Part shown: one piece after another, positions 1-11,664 of the stretch
How the letters are laid out: the number at the start of each line of letters is the position of its first letter
How positions within the stretch are numbered: the first letter of the stretch is position 1
Translations under genes and position numbers: made by a program
Source: Harmothoe impar
Taxonomy: Eukaryota; Annelida; Polychaeta; Phyllodocida; Polynoidae
Length of the DNA stretch: 64,000 bases
Assembly (NCBI GenBank): GCA_947462335.1
Contig: OX381707.1
Location: 13,793,418 to 13,857,417 of the forward strand
Direction of reading: 5' to 3'
The notes under the pieces: model-generated
Databases searched by the model: none
The model's input: only the letters and a program-made list of their open reading frames with translations
What the model was told of the DNA's origin: nothing

Positions 1-640
1 ACATCAGATATACTAACTTTAATTAGTAATGATAGTTTCTGATTTTGCGATGAAGTTTTATTATGATGATACATTTTAAAACCCAATCTAGAGTTAGGCA
101 GGCATACAACCCACACAGCTTATAGGCTATACCAATAACTCCAATTCCATCTGGAGTCCTCCCAAGTTACTCAGGCAAGTTTTGTGATGAAGTTCTATGA
201 AATCTAAGAGATGAGAAGTGGTGGATAGTTGGTTGGGAAGGTAGGGAGACAAAACTGTATAAATGAAGTATGAACACAGCCTTTAAGATGTTGATCTATA
301 CGGCCAATGTGATAGTGTAGGAATACACACCACACCCAAAACAAACACCACACATCAGTTTCATTAACTTGCAAGTGCACATATTTTTGGCACATATCTG
401 GGTAATGTCTGTAAAGTTATAGTCCATTAAAAAAATATCCTTTTAAGATATTTGGTGAAATGTTAACCAAAGCATATCTGTTAAAGATTCCGCATTGCAT
501 TTTGCATTACAATGCGCAATGAATTCCTGTATCAATAATGACAGTCCAACACCTAAAATAATTTCCTGATTTCAAGGAAATACGATGAGTAAAATGGTGT
601 GGTAAACTACCAACTACTTTTAAGAAAAAATATCTTCATA
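1..640. other. Non-coding DNA, nothing recognised
   Basis: AT-rich stretch with no coding exon, repeat boundary or RNA that I can support. Confidence 0.5.
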
Positions 641-1028
641 AGGCTGTGTCTCATGAACTTGGGCCGATGTTTTCGTCTCTGACCGGGTGCCATCTCTGAC
701 CGGATGCCATCCCTGACTGGGTGCCAAATCTGACCGGCCTGAATGGAAACGTGTTTTTAGGGCAGATGTAGATAGAATTTGGCTGAAAAGGTTAATGGAT
801 GTTATAACTCTTTAAAGTAGTAATTACTTGCCCATTTTTATCATCATATGCCCTAAATAAGCCGTTTTTATTCAGGCCAGTCAGAGATGGCACCCGGTAA
901 GAGATGGCACCCAGTCAGAGATGGCACCCAGTCAGAGATGGCACCTGGTCAGAGATGGCACCCAGTCAGAGATGGCACCCGGTCAGAGATGGCACCCGGT
1001 CAGAGACGAAAAACATTGGCACAAGCCA
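641..1028. repeat. Foldback MITE with 17-bp subterminal tandem repeats
   Basis: The ends are inverted copies of each other (AGGCTGTGTCTCA-like on the left; its inverse with a diverged tip on the right). Each arm is built of a 17-bp unit, GTCAGAGATGGCACCCG, about four copies in the left arm and eight in the right. The unique core (GGGCAGATGTAGATAGAA, then AATGGATGTTATAA) recurs at about 34,970-35,020 inside the intron of the large receptor gene, so this is one of two copies of a family in the window. There is no coding capacity. Confidence 0.75.
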
Positions 1029-1125
1029 TAAAACTAGGCTTTTGTCCACCAGGTGAGTTTATATGCTTCTCATCTTCTTGAAATGAGAGATATTACCGTT
1101 GGCTGATATATGCATATGAACCTAC

Positions 1126-1310
1126 GTGTCCCTGAGTAGTTTGCGCTTGGTCTCCTCCTTGTACTGAGAGTACTCCTTCTCCTTGACCCGGATCTCCTTA
1201 AGGAGACGCGCCAGTTCAGCCTCATTCTGATGTCGGTCGTAGATGTCTCCGGCCAGGTCCTTCTCCCCGGGCGGTACATCACTGGTGGACGACCCCCCAC
1301 GGGCAGCCTG
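1126..1310 (-). CDS. Internal coding exon, unidentified protein (coiled-coil-like)
   Basis: On the minus strand a 185-bp open stretch begins after a good acceptor (GTCTTTCAG) and ends at a strong donor (GACAC/GTAGGT). It starts QAARGGSSTSDV, continues with a charged helical segment rich in E, K and R (LARLLKEIRVKEKEY) and runs to LLRD before the split codon. The GC-rich third positions and absence of repeats contrast with the surrounding DNA, which argues for a real exon. The charged heptad-like pattern suggests a coiled coil. I do not recognise the family. Partner exons are not visible; the upstream neighbour on this strand (1,355 onward) is repeat DNA, so the introns must be long. A start at an in-frame ATG near 1334 is possible but less likely than splicing. 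Confidence 0.55.
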
Positions 1311-1354
1311 CTGAAAGACACCCTTTACAATCACTGCATCAATGTTTGCATTTA

Positions 1355-1780
1355 AAGCTTGACCGTCATGGTTGAAGTGAGGCCAAAAGCACTTTTGGAT
1401 GTAGTTCAGTTTTCATTTACAAGAGGGCTCTTAAGGGCTAGGAGCTCAGCTCTTACAGGCACAAGATAGGGTGAATATGTTGTAGCTGGACAATGCTCAT
1501 GGTCCCCTGTCCAAACACTGCTGCCCTCTGGTAGAACTGTTATCAGGGGCGTGGCAACAGGGGGGGGGGGATGTGGGGGAAATGTCCCCCCCCCCATTTT
1601 AGACCAACCGCAAAAAAAGGTCAAACCAGAAAGGTCAAGTAAAAAGGGTCAAATAGGGTCAACATACCCCTCAGTCCCCCCTACTTTGAAACTGCTTGCC
1701 ATGCCCCTGGTTATTTTAGTCCATGTATGGAAAATGCTGAACTTATTCCCTGATGGCCCAGCTTCAAGGTGACATAGTCC
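1355..1780. repeat. Dispersed repeat copy A, interrupted
   Basis: Matches 30,098-30,330 over most of its length in the same orientation (shared blocks include TTTAAAGCTTGAC, GAGGCCAAAAGCACTTTTGG and GGAAAATGCTGAACTTATTC). The copy here contains an extra 166-bp insertion and about 20 bp more sequence. No coding potential is visible. Confidence 0.75.
1544..1709. mobile_element. 166-bp MITE, hAT-like ends, 5-bp target duplication
   Basis: Begins CAGGGGCGTGGCA and ends TGCCATGCCCCTG, an imperfect inverted repeat. It is flanked by GTTAT at 1539-1543 and again at 1710-1714; the sister repeat at about 30,265 has the uninterrupted site (CTGTTATATTAGTC). The CAGGGGCG start resembles hAT-type termini; the 5-bp duplication fits only some hAT groups, so the superfamily is an inference. 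Internally it holds long G and C runs. Confidence 0.7.
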
Positions 1781-1789
1781 GATTTTTTC

Positions 1790-4390
1790 CCATATCTTAA
1801 ATTCTACTGTAATGTGTTCAAAAGGTTATTTCAATATCATATTTGGAAGATTGGATGCAATGAAATATCCTTGATGGGCAAAAAGAGGCAATTTAAGGCA
1901 ATGCCATTAGAACAGATAAAGACTTTTACACAATATTTTAAGACTCATGTCTATGTCTATATGGTATTGTCCCCTTCTCTCTCCCCCTCTTTTCTCCTCT
2001 CCTTTTCGCCTTTTATTATTATTATTTTTTTTTGGGGGGGGGGGGGGGGAGGACGGAGCAAGGCCCGTCGCCCCCCCTGTATCCGCCAATGCATGTACAT
2101 GGTCAACGCACACATTTCCTGTACAGTATGTACACGTGTATGGAACAAGCTACTGATCACCAGCACAGTCTGATCAACTATTCATTACCACTCTACTGCA
2201 CTGTCAAACTCCATAACAAGCAGAGCAGCAACCGACATTATTGATTGTGTCTGATGGTCGCTCGTTTGCCTTTCATTTATCTGGTCATATTGACGGGTGT
2301 GCAAGGCAGGTATCTATTTATGGTTCATGCTGAAATTTACAATGGTCGTCAGGCCGAAACTTGAATAATTATTATTAAATTCCTAGGATTTTAACTATTC
2401 TGGAAAGGGGGTTTTAAGGGATTCTGAAAAGTGGTCAACTGCACCATTATTCAGCAGCCTATAGCGCCCAAACATTTTCCTCTCATTGTTTTACATGTAT
2501 ACAATTACATAGTAATTATTCTGTTCATTTTATTCCAGGGAATGTAAACCCAGTGCCTACTGCTATACATATATGTTGTTTGCAGCAATCTTTTCCATCA
2601 TGTCATTTGTCGGGTACATTGTATTAATAAATGAAGTATTTATGACTTTAAAATAAGGAAACAAGACAATAAGAAATTAGCTTTTTAGGGAAGTGAAAAA
2701 GATGAAGACCAACTTACCTTTTGGGCAGACATTATTGAATCAGCTGGTATCCTTGATGGTGATTACTTGTGTGATTAATGTGGTTAAGGTGACTATACTG
2801 ACATTCCTCCGCGTGTCTACACCTCCAGGCCCACCCCTGTACACAGCCTATAGTGGGGGTATCTGTGTGTGCCCTGTACAAAGGCACACACCCTGGAGGA
2901 AACACACGCACACACACCCCTTAATCTACAGGTGTCAAATTCCTCCAGTCCCTGGAGTCACCAAGAAGTCCACCTTTTTTTGAGGGAATGTTAAGGTCCA
3001 GGTTATTTCTGTTAGACACAGGAGGAGACAGCTAAGTGCACGTAATGCGTCCTGTCCTCCTCCAGCGTCAAGCCTGTCGTCAAGGCACTATTGATCACGG
3101 CCATGGGATATTCAGTGAGGCACGACGCATGGTGTCCGCCCCTCCCCCCCCCCCACACACACCCATCCACAACCCCCCCCCCTCACACACACACAAACTG
3201 AAAAAGTAAACTTGTCTCCAGACTCGTCGAAGTGACTATCATAAAATAAACAAATCAAAAGTTGTCTAACCTATCAGGTTACCATCCCACGAGTAGAATC
3301 TGGATCTGGCAAATGTCAGGTATTGGGCTCGCATATGCCAAGTGGGTCTTCTATCTCCAGCTAGAAGACCCGCTTCCTTGTCACTTGGACAAGTTTTTGA
3401 CTCGTTTAGTTCATGACCGTCACTTTTGAGTGCACTCACACTCTCCCGCTCCTGTCCCGCCGTGCACGGGAGTATCCTCATTATGCTAATTAGCACCCAC
3501 CCACGTGACCATGCCAGCACAGATCCTGGTCGATCACCCCCCCCCCCCCCCCACACACACACACCCTCCTGACATGTCCTGTGTTGATAGATAGCCCTAT
3601 CGCTTTCAGGGTGATTCTTAATACGTGATATCTGGGGAAATTCAATGATATCAGGCAACATTACATTTGTGTATGGCTGATACGTTTATTTCAAAATATG
3701 TTGTTGTGCTTGGCGGTTCACCCCCCTCCCCCTTAGCCCCCCCCCCCCCACACCTACCCACCCACCCATGCATATTAGAGAATGCCCCCGTCAAAGATCC
3801 ATACCTGATCGTTAGCATAATCTCTAAACATGCACTGTTATTTTATAAACACTCACTCTTGACACAAACCACCCAAGTGGGGGTGAAGTCAGGAGAGGTG
3901 TTAATCCCTCGGTGTATAGGTCATAGAACTGTTTAAATCATGGCGGATTACCTGATGGAGGAGGGGCTGGGGGCAAACATGCTTGGCACTGGTCGAGGCT
4001 CCATGAGCTTTATTAACCATTTTAGGTCCGCAAAGTGCTTTATCAATGTGTTGTTAATTAATGTGAGTCTAGTGGCTCTACTCACCTGAGCTGCATTCAG
4101 GCATCATGCCGGCCCGTCGGGTCCCTTGCTTTTTACTGGTGAGTTACTCGCATGGGCTGCATGCATTCATACATCGTGCCAACAAAGCTGATGACATGTT
4201 AAAGCAGCAATTGGTCCTCAAATGGTTATAAAGAATACACCAGAGGTGGTGGAAAGTGTGTGCATGCAGAGTGATTAAACTCTCGGCGGTTCCTAATATC
4301 AAACATCCACTTATAGTGCTGTAACGGGATGGTCTATGTGAGCAACCATTTTGTCCCCTATTTTGTTATAACGATGACAATTTTGCCGAT
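1790..4390. other. Intergenic DNA with simple repeats
   Basis: Contains poly-G/poly-C runs (about 2034-2050, 3150-3190, 3538-3552, 3734-3750) and CA-rich microsatellites next to several of them. No exon, RNA gene or element boundary could be supported. Confidence 0.5.
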
Positions 4391-4397
4391 CATAATA

Positions 4398-4643
4398 AGG
4401 CCAAACAAAAAAGGTTTGTTTCAGGTAACATGGGCAGAAAATGTAGGGTCTATAGGTCGGATTTAAATTCATCATTTTTTTCTAACATGAAAGTACTAGC
4501 CGGCCGGTCTAAAAACCTAGAATTGATGAGAAAATGGTAAAAATACGGATTTCTTTTTCAAAATTGCATATAAAAACGTAGGGTGGGCCCTGTTTTGATA
4601 GGGTCGGTCGGGTGACCTGAAAAAAAACTCTTTCTTTTGGCCT
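4398..4643. repeat. MITE of the AGGCCAAA...GTTTGTTTCAGGT family
   Basis: Starts AAGGCCAAACAAAAAAGG then TTTGTTTCAGGTAACATG and closes with the diverged inverse (GGTGACCTGAAAAAAAACTC, then TTTTGGCCT). Related copies lie at 55,852-56,168 and 56,246-56,480, with partial matches around 55,580-55,700. It has no coding capacity. Confidence 0.7.
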
Positions 4644-4960
4644 AACCAGTATCACTCATCAGAAATGTTTGAAATGATACAAACAATGTGTTTTGATAGT
4701 TGGAGTCACACAAAAGCAAACAAGTTGTGTACAGTTGCGTTGGCAAGAATTTATTAGGACATCAAAGTATGCGTGGGGGAAATAAAGGTGGTGTAACATT
4801 TTGATGAATTCAATTCACCTTCGTGAATCAAAGAACTCAAACCGATATCAAATTTCGACTGAGGCCAGTCGTCCACTAACCGATGAAATGGCATTTTCTC
4901 TCCTTTAAAGACCGTTTTCCATCAGTTGGTCGATTTGCATTACCACACAAAGTTACCTAG

Positions 4961-6044
4961 GCCTAAAAGAAAAGTTGTATTCAGATAACCCGACCTACCC
5001 TATTCTTGGGGCCTACCTTATTTTTATTTTTTATCTTTTTATAGATAAACAAATTTGTGGTTCTAAAACGCAGTGAAAGCATTTTAGGAACATAAACTTA
5101 TATTAAAGTATGTCTATGTAGATACATCCTGAGGGTATTGAGTTTTGAAAGAGACAACGAGACAGCAGTGTCGCCACTCAATAATTTATTTCAGCACTTT
5201 TCCAAATCTTTATTTATTTATTTATACTTTATTTAGATGAAATATTTTATTTATACTTGATTTTCAAGAAAAGTGGAGGAATCAGCCCTAAATTACAGGA
5301 TTTCATACTTTATTTATACTTCGTTTACAAGAAAAGTAGAAATTTCTGGGGCAAATGGTTTATCTCTTAAGGGAAGCAATTTTTCCGCACTGACGCGCGA
5401 CAAGCAATTCTATCCCTACTTAATTTTAAAAAGCTGCCAAAAAAGTTACGCACATGTAAGATTTAAAAGAAATATAAGTTTTCAGCGACCGTGATTGTAC
5501 TTTATTTATACTTTATTTGAGCTGGATTTATACTTTATTTTGGTACATGACACATCATTTTCATGAAGGACTGGTGGCAACACTGAGACAGGCCCCAATC
5601 ATGAGATTTATATCACTGTTCAGTTCAAGTATGCCCCTATTGGCAAATGCCTAGTTAACAAGGGTATATTGGACCAATTTCGGCTATCACTGACACTATC
5701 GTGATCGATATCCCTACATTGTCCTAACATTAAGAAAGTTGACATCGGTGCAATCTGCCAAATATCATGTTGGTCCTGTCTTGGCTAAGCTCATGTCCCT
5801 TCCATAAAGTATGTACGCATTTTCCCCATAAAATAGACCCACCCCCCATGTTGCATAATGTACTCTTGTATAAGCATTCAGTGCATATAATATAATATCA
5901 GTTGATAGATTAATACAATGTGCTTAAAACACACTCATTCATCATTGAAAGACATACTTAGGAAGAATAAAAACAAAAAAAAACAAAATCGACTTACCTA
6001 CCCTACTTATTTTGGCCATGTTACCTGAATACAACTTTTTAGGC
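4961..6044. repeat. About 1.1-kb relative of the same MITE family
   Basis: The ends are GCCTAAAAGAAAAGTTG with TATTCAGATAACCCGACC and, inverted, GGTTACCTGAATACAAC-type sequence with TTTTTAGGC. Internally there is an AT-rich zone (about 5205-5540) with repeated TTTATACTTTATTTA blocks. I see no transposase. Its borders are inferred from the inverted ends only; the inside may be composite. Confidence 0.5.
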
Positions 6045-6048
6045 CCTA

Positions 6049-6156
6049 CCCAGTGGGCACAGAACATTGAATCAACATTGAAAACTGGTTGACAATGTTG
6101 ATTCAATGTTGTTTCAACGTTGATTCAACATTGAACTGAATTTTGTGCCCACTGGG
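6049..6156. mobile_element. 108-bp foldback MITE with TA target duplication
   Basis: Begins CCCAGTGGGCAC and ends GTGCCCACTGGG, flanked on both sides by TA. The interior is made of repeated CAACATTGAATCAACATTG-type blocks in both orientations. The TA duplication is what Tc1/mariner-type transposases leave; the family assignment is an inference from that alone. Confidence 0.75.
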
Positions 6157-7586
6157 TATATGCATTTACCCGTAGAGGCTTGCACGCGAGTCAGATCCAG
6201 CTGTCAATTGATACCAAACATACCTATATAGGTGCCGGCTTATACAATATAAGACCGTATTTAGTATACTATATTGGGGCCCTTGATTGGGGTGTCCTTA
6301 TGTCCCCTGTCGATTGTAAGAAATGTGCATGTTGCCATGTCAATTTTATGTATTGCCCATGTCAAAGTTGGGGGTGATCAGCAGGGGGAGGAGGGATGGT
6401 GGTTTGGAAGTGGTGTAAAAAAAAATCACCCTCTTTTCACGTGTTTTCAGAAAAACAACAACTTCACGTTACTATGCTTCAAAGGGCGCGTGCCGATTTC
6501 ACACGTGGGGAGGTGGGGTGAGGGGGGTGGGGTGTAGAACCGTGATGTGTATCAAAAACGTGATGTGTAGTAACTACTCAGCAGTTGCTCAGTTACTACA
6601 CATCACGGCTGACCATGCAAACGTGATGTGTATCAAATAAACGTGATTAGTAGTAACCATCCAACCGTGATGTGTAGTAGCTAACGTGATGTGTAGTAAC
6701 TTGAATTAAGCCACCTCCAACCGCTATCTGTATCAACAAACGTGATGTGTATCAACAAAGGGGGGCCAGGGGGGACCTCCCCCCATCCCAAAACAGGGAG
6801 GGGGGGTTGAATATGTTTGCCCCCCCCAAAAATATTTGCCCCCCCCCAAAAAAAAGACCCTATAATACAATACATAAAAATTCCCAAACCTACCTTTCCC
6901 AAATAGGAAAAAGTAGGGGCAGAGGGGTATGGGGTCCCAATCACAACTAGCGGGGGCTAAAACAATATCTTTATTTATCTTTCCAATATAACCCTGTGAA
7001 TGCGGCATCAAGCCTTAAGGCCGATAATTAAGGCTGTTTGGGGTAGGCCCCCTGTCCCCCCCCCCCCTAATGAAGATTTGATTCCTACACCTCTGGTCGG
7101 AGAGGAGGGAGGGAGGGCAGTATAAGCAATTTTTGCATAATTTCAATCTACAATCTTAAGGCTTGGGTTATGGTGTTGTTAAGATCATGCATCCTCAAGA
7201 TTATTGACTGAGGATTAAGATTATATACAATCTAGATTGGTTTGGACGTGGCGTTCGTTCCTCCCAACACTACATACCAATCTGACCGAGGTAAGTTTGA
7301 AATTCCCTCTCTGTGCCTGGTGCTGGTCATGTGATCCAATCTGAGTGATTTCATTGGCTGCCAGAAAGCTGGTCTAGCATTTCAGGTTTGTGTTTGACTT
7401 TATTTCACCATTTTATTTATTTACATTTTAATAAAAGTTTGAGTTTTCTAAGGAAACTCTTAGATAAATAGAGTTACTCTATTTATTTTTCATAAATTTA
7501 GAATAGGTGCAGGTCCAATCTTATGATTGGCCCATGGTGTTTTGTAGTCATGCCAATGATATGGCCACACTCAGTTTAGTATCTAT

Positions 7587-7613
7587 GTTTCGGCCCTCTC
7601 GGGGACTCATCAG
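7587..7613 (-). ncRNA. Hammerhead-ribozyme-like core
   Basis: Read on the minus strand the segment gives CTGATGA, then a stem-loop GTCCC-CGAGA-GGGCC with one U-C mismatch, then GAAAC: the conserved catalytic core layout of hammerhead ribozymes. Four nucleotides on each side can pair as stem I (ACAC with GTGT about 25 nt downstream), but I could not place a canonical NUH cleavage triplet, so it may be decayed. Such motifs are known in Penelope-like and other retroelements of invertebrates. Confidence 0.35.
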
Positions 7614-7857
7614 GTGTAATCTAGGGGTGGATTAAATGTTTATATTTAAAGAGGAAATTTATTTTTGTCTTAGACAACATATATCTCCTCTATGACCAGT
7701 TTGGGTTTACCAAACTATTTGTTTTTTCAGACTCAGGCTTTTCATACCAGGTGGCACCTGGGTAGGCCTTCTAATGGCTACTTGGTCCAGGTAGGGAAAC
7801 TTTGTGATTTTCAGGTCAGTTGGAATGGAGCTTTAGGTTAGACTGGGGGGGAGCTCG

Positions 7858-8031
7858 GTTGAGGATTTTTCCTGACCATTGTTTTTTACCGATTGGGCAA
7901 ATTTCTAAGTTTGAAATTTTTCCCAATTTTTTGCCGGTTTGGCGTGGGAAACCGGCAAAAAATTGGGAAAAATTTCAAACTTAGAAATTTGCCCAATCGG
8001 TAAAAAACAATGGTCAGGAAAAATCCTCAAC
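7858..8031. repeat. 83-bp inverted repeat with 8-bp loop
   Basis: The left arm 7858-7940 (from GTTGAGGATTTTTCC to TTTGCCGGTTT) is matched base for base by the right arm 7949-8031; the loop is GGCGTGGG. I found no mismatch by eye. It can extrude as a cruciform or, if transcribed, form a long dsRNA hairpin. It lies within the 6533-8231 element. Confidence 0.9.
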
Positions 8032-8417
8032 TTATAAACAATCTAGAATATTTGTCCATGAATTATAAAATTCTTTGATACATATCACGTTGATACAGAT
8101 CACGTTATTTTGATACAGATCACGTTGTGTTGATACAGATCACGTTGTGTTGATACAGATCACGTTTGCAAAGTCAGCCGTGATGTGTAGTACTACACAT
8201 CACGGCCCTTGATACACATCACGGTTCTACAGCGGGTGTAAAAAATTGCATGCGCTGCATCCAGTAATCAGAAAACATTTCCTATATATTAATTTGTCCG
8301 ATAAACGCCAGTGGACGATGATCATTGGGCTATATAATATAGGCACTGTGGTAACAGTAGTGTAGATACATTGACATACAACTAAGAACCTCGTATTATA
8401 ACAATGAGAATCTAACC

Positions 8418-10028
8418 TAGGGGTCGTCCATAAACGATGTCACGCCCTAGGGGGGGTCTGAAATTTGTGACAAAGCGTGACAAGGGAGGTGTCATGTTTT
8501 GAAAAAAAAGAACATTTTTATGTCAGCAACATGTGAAGTTCTTGCATACTATTATACCACAGCTGTCTCAAATATCTAAGTTTATAGCTACCTACCCAAA
8601 AAGGAAAAGAAGCATAATTTGATTATGAAATATGTTCCATGTTATTGTGGGGTGGTGAGCAACAGCCTACAAATTTATGCCTCGAGTGCCAATTACAAAG
8701 GTGAGGTCCCATCATGAAAGTGTAGGGGCCGGATTCCCCGTGCGTCGGTGGCAAACCTGCAAGGGGGTACCACTCGGGTAATCCCGCTCCCCTTTGAACC
8801 ATACTGATCCAGTAACATGAAACACAGTCTATCTGACAAGGGGATGTAACTCAGTGGTAATCGCTTGCAATCCCTTGGCAAGCGGAAGGCCCCGGGTTCG
8901 AGTCCTGGTGTCTCAGAAAAAGTCATTTCCGGAGAATCCATGTCCCTCACAAAAGCAAGAATTTTTCTTGGTTACAAAGATACAAGGTGACAGTCAACTA
9001 AAATCAAATACAATTCAAGGTCCCGGTTTCTGGCACTTACTAAAGATTTCGGGACCCTTATACCTCCAGTGCTTATACAACATCAGCACTTTATTAATAG
9101 CAGGCGCACATGTAGCCATTTAAAAAGTTGCAACTGCACATGATTCCACAGGTGCATGTATCGGCACAGAGTCGGGATGAGGCTTATTTGAGATACTTTG
9201 GTATTATAAGACTACACTAAAGTCACCATAATCAGATTGTCGGTGCAGCTTATAGGAACGCCGTAATGTTGAGGTGTGGCTTAGGCCTATATATGAGTTA
9301 GGCTTACCTACAGGAGATTTTGGAGTAATTCTCTTCTTTTTGGGGAGTGTGGGTTAAGATTATTTTCTCAGGTAATTGGTTGGAGGGGTTTGGAAAATCC
9401 ACCAAGCCAGCCCCGCTCCCCCAAGGCAAGTAATTAATGTCTGTCCTTGTTTGTTGATATCAAGTCCCAGGGCCCCAGTTCTTGGGCCCCATTGGTGGGT
9501 TAGGCCGGGTCCACCAATAGGGGTTCATTTTGGGCCATTTTTGATCTTATTGCGCTAAAAAGGGGTTCAATTTTGTCCCATTTTAGGGGGTATCCCACTG
9601 TTAAAATGGGGTTCGAGTTTGGCCCATTTAGATGGGTGTCCCAATAAGCTATAACAAGTATAAGGGGCCTGATTTCTTCACATTTAAGGTAGTTAGCCTG
9701 CCAAAATGGGGTTGTTTTGGTGAATTTTTATCCTGCCAAAAGGGGGTCCAAATTCAGGGTGATTTACACACATGGTATCCATAAATGTGGGAGTGCCCCC
9801 CCCCTCCCTAGCATCAAGTATAGACTCCTTTTTGGGTTTTCCCCATGGGACCAGGTACTAGCAACTGTTTTCATTCATGATCGAAGAGGGGGTAGCTGCT
9901 TTTTTGCCGTCATGCCTGGAGGGGGGGTCAAGCAAAACGTCACAAAGCGTGACATGGGGGGGATGGGGGGGGGGGGGGGGTCAAAAAAGGGCCAAAAAAG
10001 TGTGACATCATTTATGGACGGCCCCCTA
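8418..10028. mobile_element. Non-autonomous DNA element, TIR TAGGGGTCGTCCATAAA
   Basis: The left end TAGGGGTCGTCCATAAACG, followed by ATGTCACGCC, is matched inversely at 10,000-10,028 by ...ATCATTTATGGACGGCCCCC. Near both ends the CACAAAGCGTGACA block recurs. The interior includes a tRNA-like sequence at 8840-8915, reiterated AAAATGGGGTTC-type blocks at 9550-9740 and a long G run at 9967. There is no transposase frame. The type of DNA transposon is not determined. Confidence 0.6.
8840..8915 (+). repeat. tRNA-like SINE head (A and B boxes)
   Basis: Contains an A-box-like GTAACTCAGTGG and a near-consensus B box GGTTCGAGTCC with a pairable T-stem (CCGGG/CCTGG). An anticodon-like stem CGCTTGC/GCAAGCG carries a 9-nt loop instead of 7 and the acceptor arm pairs poorly, so it is a tRNA-derived repeat or pseudogene, not a functional tRNA. 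Confidence 0.5.
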
Positions 10029-11585
10029 GAACAATTACACAGTGAACTCTACTTAAGGGATTCATTTAGAACAAGATCATGAAGCTGCCAGCGAGGGCTG
10101 TTGAACTGACAAAAAAAACATCTGAATTTACGATATAAGCACTGGAGGGAGTAAGGGATAGAAAAAATAATTAATATCATATCAGCATGCTCAGCAGTAT
10201 CGTCCACTGGGCTCTAATGTCATACATACATTGTATACAATCCAATCCATTTCCCTTATGACTTTGGCCAATTATTAGACGGTGCTCATACTTGGCCAAA
10301 GTTATGAAATGTATGGGTCAATCTGCTGCATAGTGCCCAGTAGATCATGAGCACTACACTTATAGGATATGCTTTCATCCAGAATACTCACACATATCAT
10401 TAGGTCATTTAAGGGCTTCTCACCGTCTTCACACTTTTAGAGTCCAGAGGTTTATGGTGGTTATCTAAAATAGACAACCCTGGAGCAGTGTAAAGGTGAG
10501 AAACCTAAACACAGAACACTTAGGGGGGCTGGCCCTGAGAGATGTCCATCCTCCTAATGACCCCCCACAGTTTTATCAAGCAAGTTTCTCTTTGAAAGCT
10601 TCCCCAAATCCTCTGGTATTAACTATATACATATATATACGTAATTTCAACATCGATGCATGGCTTACTCAGCCGTATCATGGATGGCGGCCATCATGAC
10701 CATATATAGATGACACAATTGCGTTTATATCCATATGTACCAAAAAATCTGACCCGATTGCCAGGAAAGTCACTGACCCCCCCCCCCCCCCCCCCCCCCC
10801 CCCAGTGAACTGTCATGTGGGAACCACAGTATTTTTGCCATGTGCTAACCGGCTGGTTCCATGTAGGCTTGCCTAGATTTGATCTCCAGTCGGCAGAGAT
10901 TTCGCCCGACACGGTCTACTCACCTCTGCAATATCTTTCCTCCATGTAAGACTAGGGACCAAAATGGTCCCCAATGGCATGGTCATTGAAATATGCACTT
11001 TTGTTTGAGCCATTCAAATCAAATATTTGCATGAGGCTCTAAAGAAGTCATCTGAAAGTTATAGACAGATTGATCATGTTTTGATGGGGGCATTTGTTGA
11101 TTTACCAAGGAACTATTTTTGGTGTAGGGAGATGAGCAGTGTGTGATTCGGACAGGAAAGCAGGAAAGTGGTACTCCTTTCGGATCTTTTTCCACAGGAG
11201 AGCGCCAGGTTGATCCAGAGAGAAGGTTATATCGATCGCTGGAAATCGAGAGTAAGATTTGAAGTGCCTAGATCCACCCCAGATCTAACCCACAATGCAC
11301 CACAAAATTGTACTTTTAATTGTCATTTCTAAAGATAAGCACAGAAGAGTGTGTTTGCAATGTGTTTTAGACAATAGGGTTTGTGCGCTAAGTTCATCTG
11401 GTCTCCCGCTGCACAGAAAAAGTACAGGGTCGACAAACCTGGCACTGCCTAGTCAATCTGACGAGGAGAGGGGCTGGCAAACCAAACCCATCACTTAGAA
11501 GACCCATCACATGACACCTGACGCCAGCCCTAAACTTGTCTAGAAGTGATTCACCCTTCTCCCTGCAGGTGGCCATCGTCTAGCA
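10029..11585. other. Intergenic DNA with a 27-C homopolymer
   Basis: No gene is supported. A run of 27 C residues starts at about 10,777. The remainder is unique-looking AT-balanced sequence with no recognisable ends or motifs. Confidence 0.5.
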
Positions 11586-11591
11586 TAAATG

Positions 11592-11630
11592 TGTACCCTT
11601 GGGAATAAATAATTTATTCCCAAGGGTACA
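11592..11630. repeat. 39-bp perfect palindrome
   Basis: TGTACCCTTGGGAATAAAT followed by one A and then the exact inverse complement, giving 19-bp arms. It could be the collapsed remains of a foldback element; no function is evident. Confidence 0.85.
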
Positions 11631-11664
11631 TAATTAATTGATTCCTATCTTAATATAATACTGA

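Larger units (their letters stand above)
6533..8231. mobile_element. Non-autonomous element with iterated subterminal repeats
   Basis: The outer ends are inverted (TGTAGAACCGTGATGTGTAT at 6533 and its complement ending at 8231). Both subterminal regions (6539-6755; 8075-8230) carry many copies of AACGTGATGTGTATCA or the variants with CTGTATC and TGTAGTA, on the left as given and on the right inverted. The core is composite: 6760-7095 holds a nested copy of the GGGGGGCC...CTACACCTCTGG repeat also seen at 49,459-49,793, 7587-7613 a hammerhead-like motif, and 7858-8031 a long hairpin. No transposase reading frame is visible, so it must be mobilised in trans or dead. Confidence 0.6.

Noticed and set aside
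3266..3661. Minus-strand 131-codon open frame
   Set aside because: It spans a C-run/CA microsatellite and has no domain resemblance or splice context.
8840..8915. Functional tRNA gene
   Set aside because: Nine-nucleotide anticodon loop and mispaired acceptor arm; it lies within a repeat.
10694..10912. Minus-strand frame with a poly-glycine run
   Set aside because: The glycine run is only the 27-C homopolymer; no start context or homology pattern.
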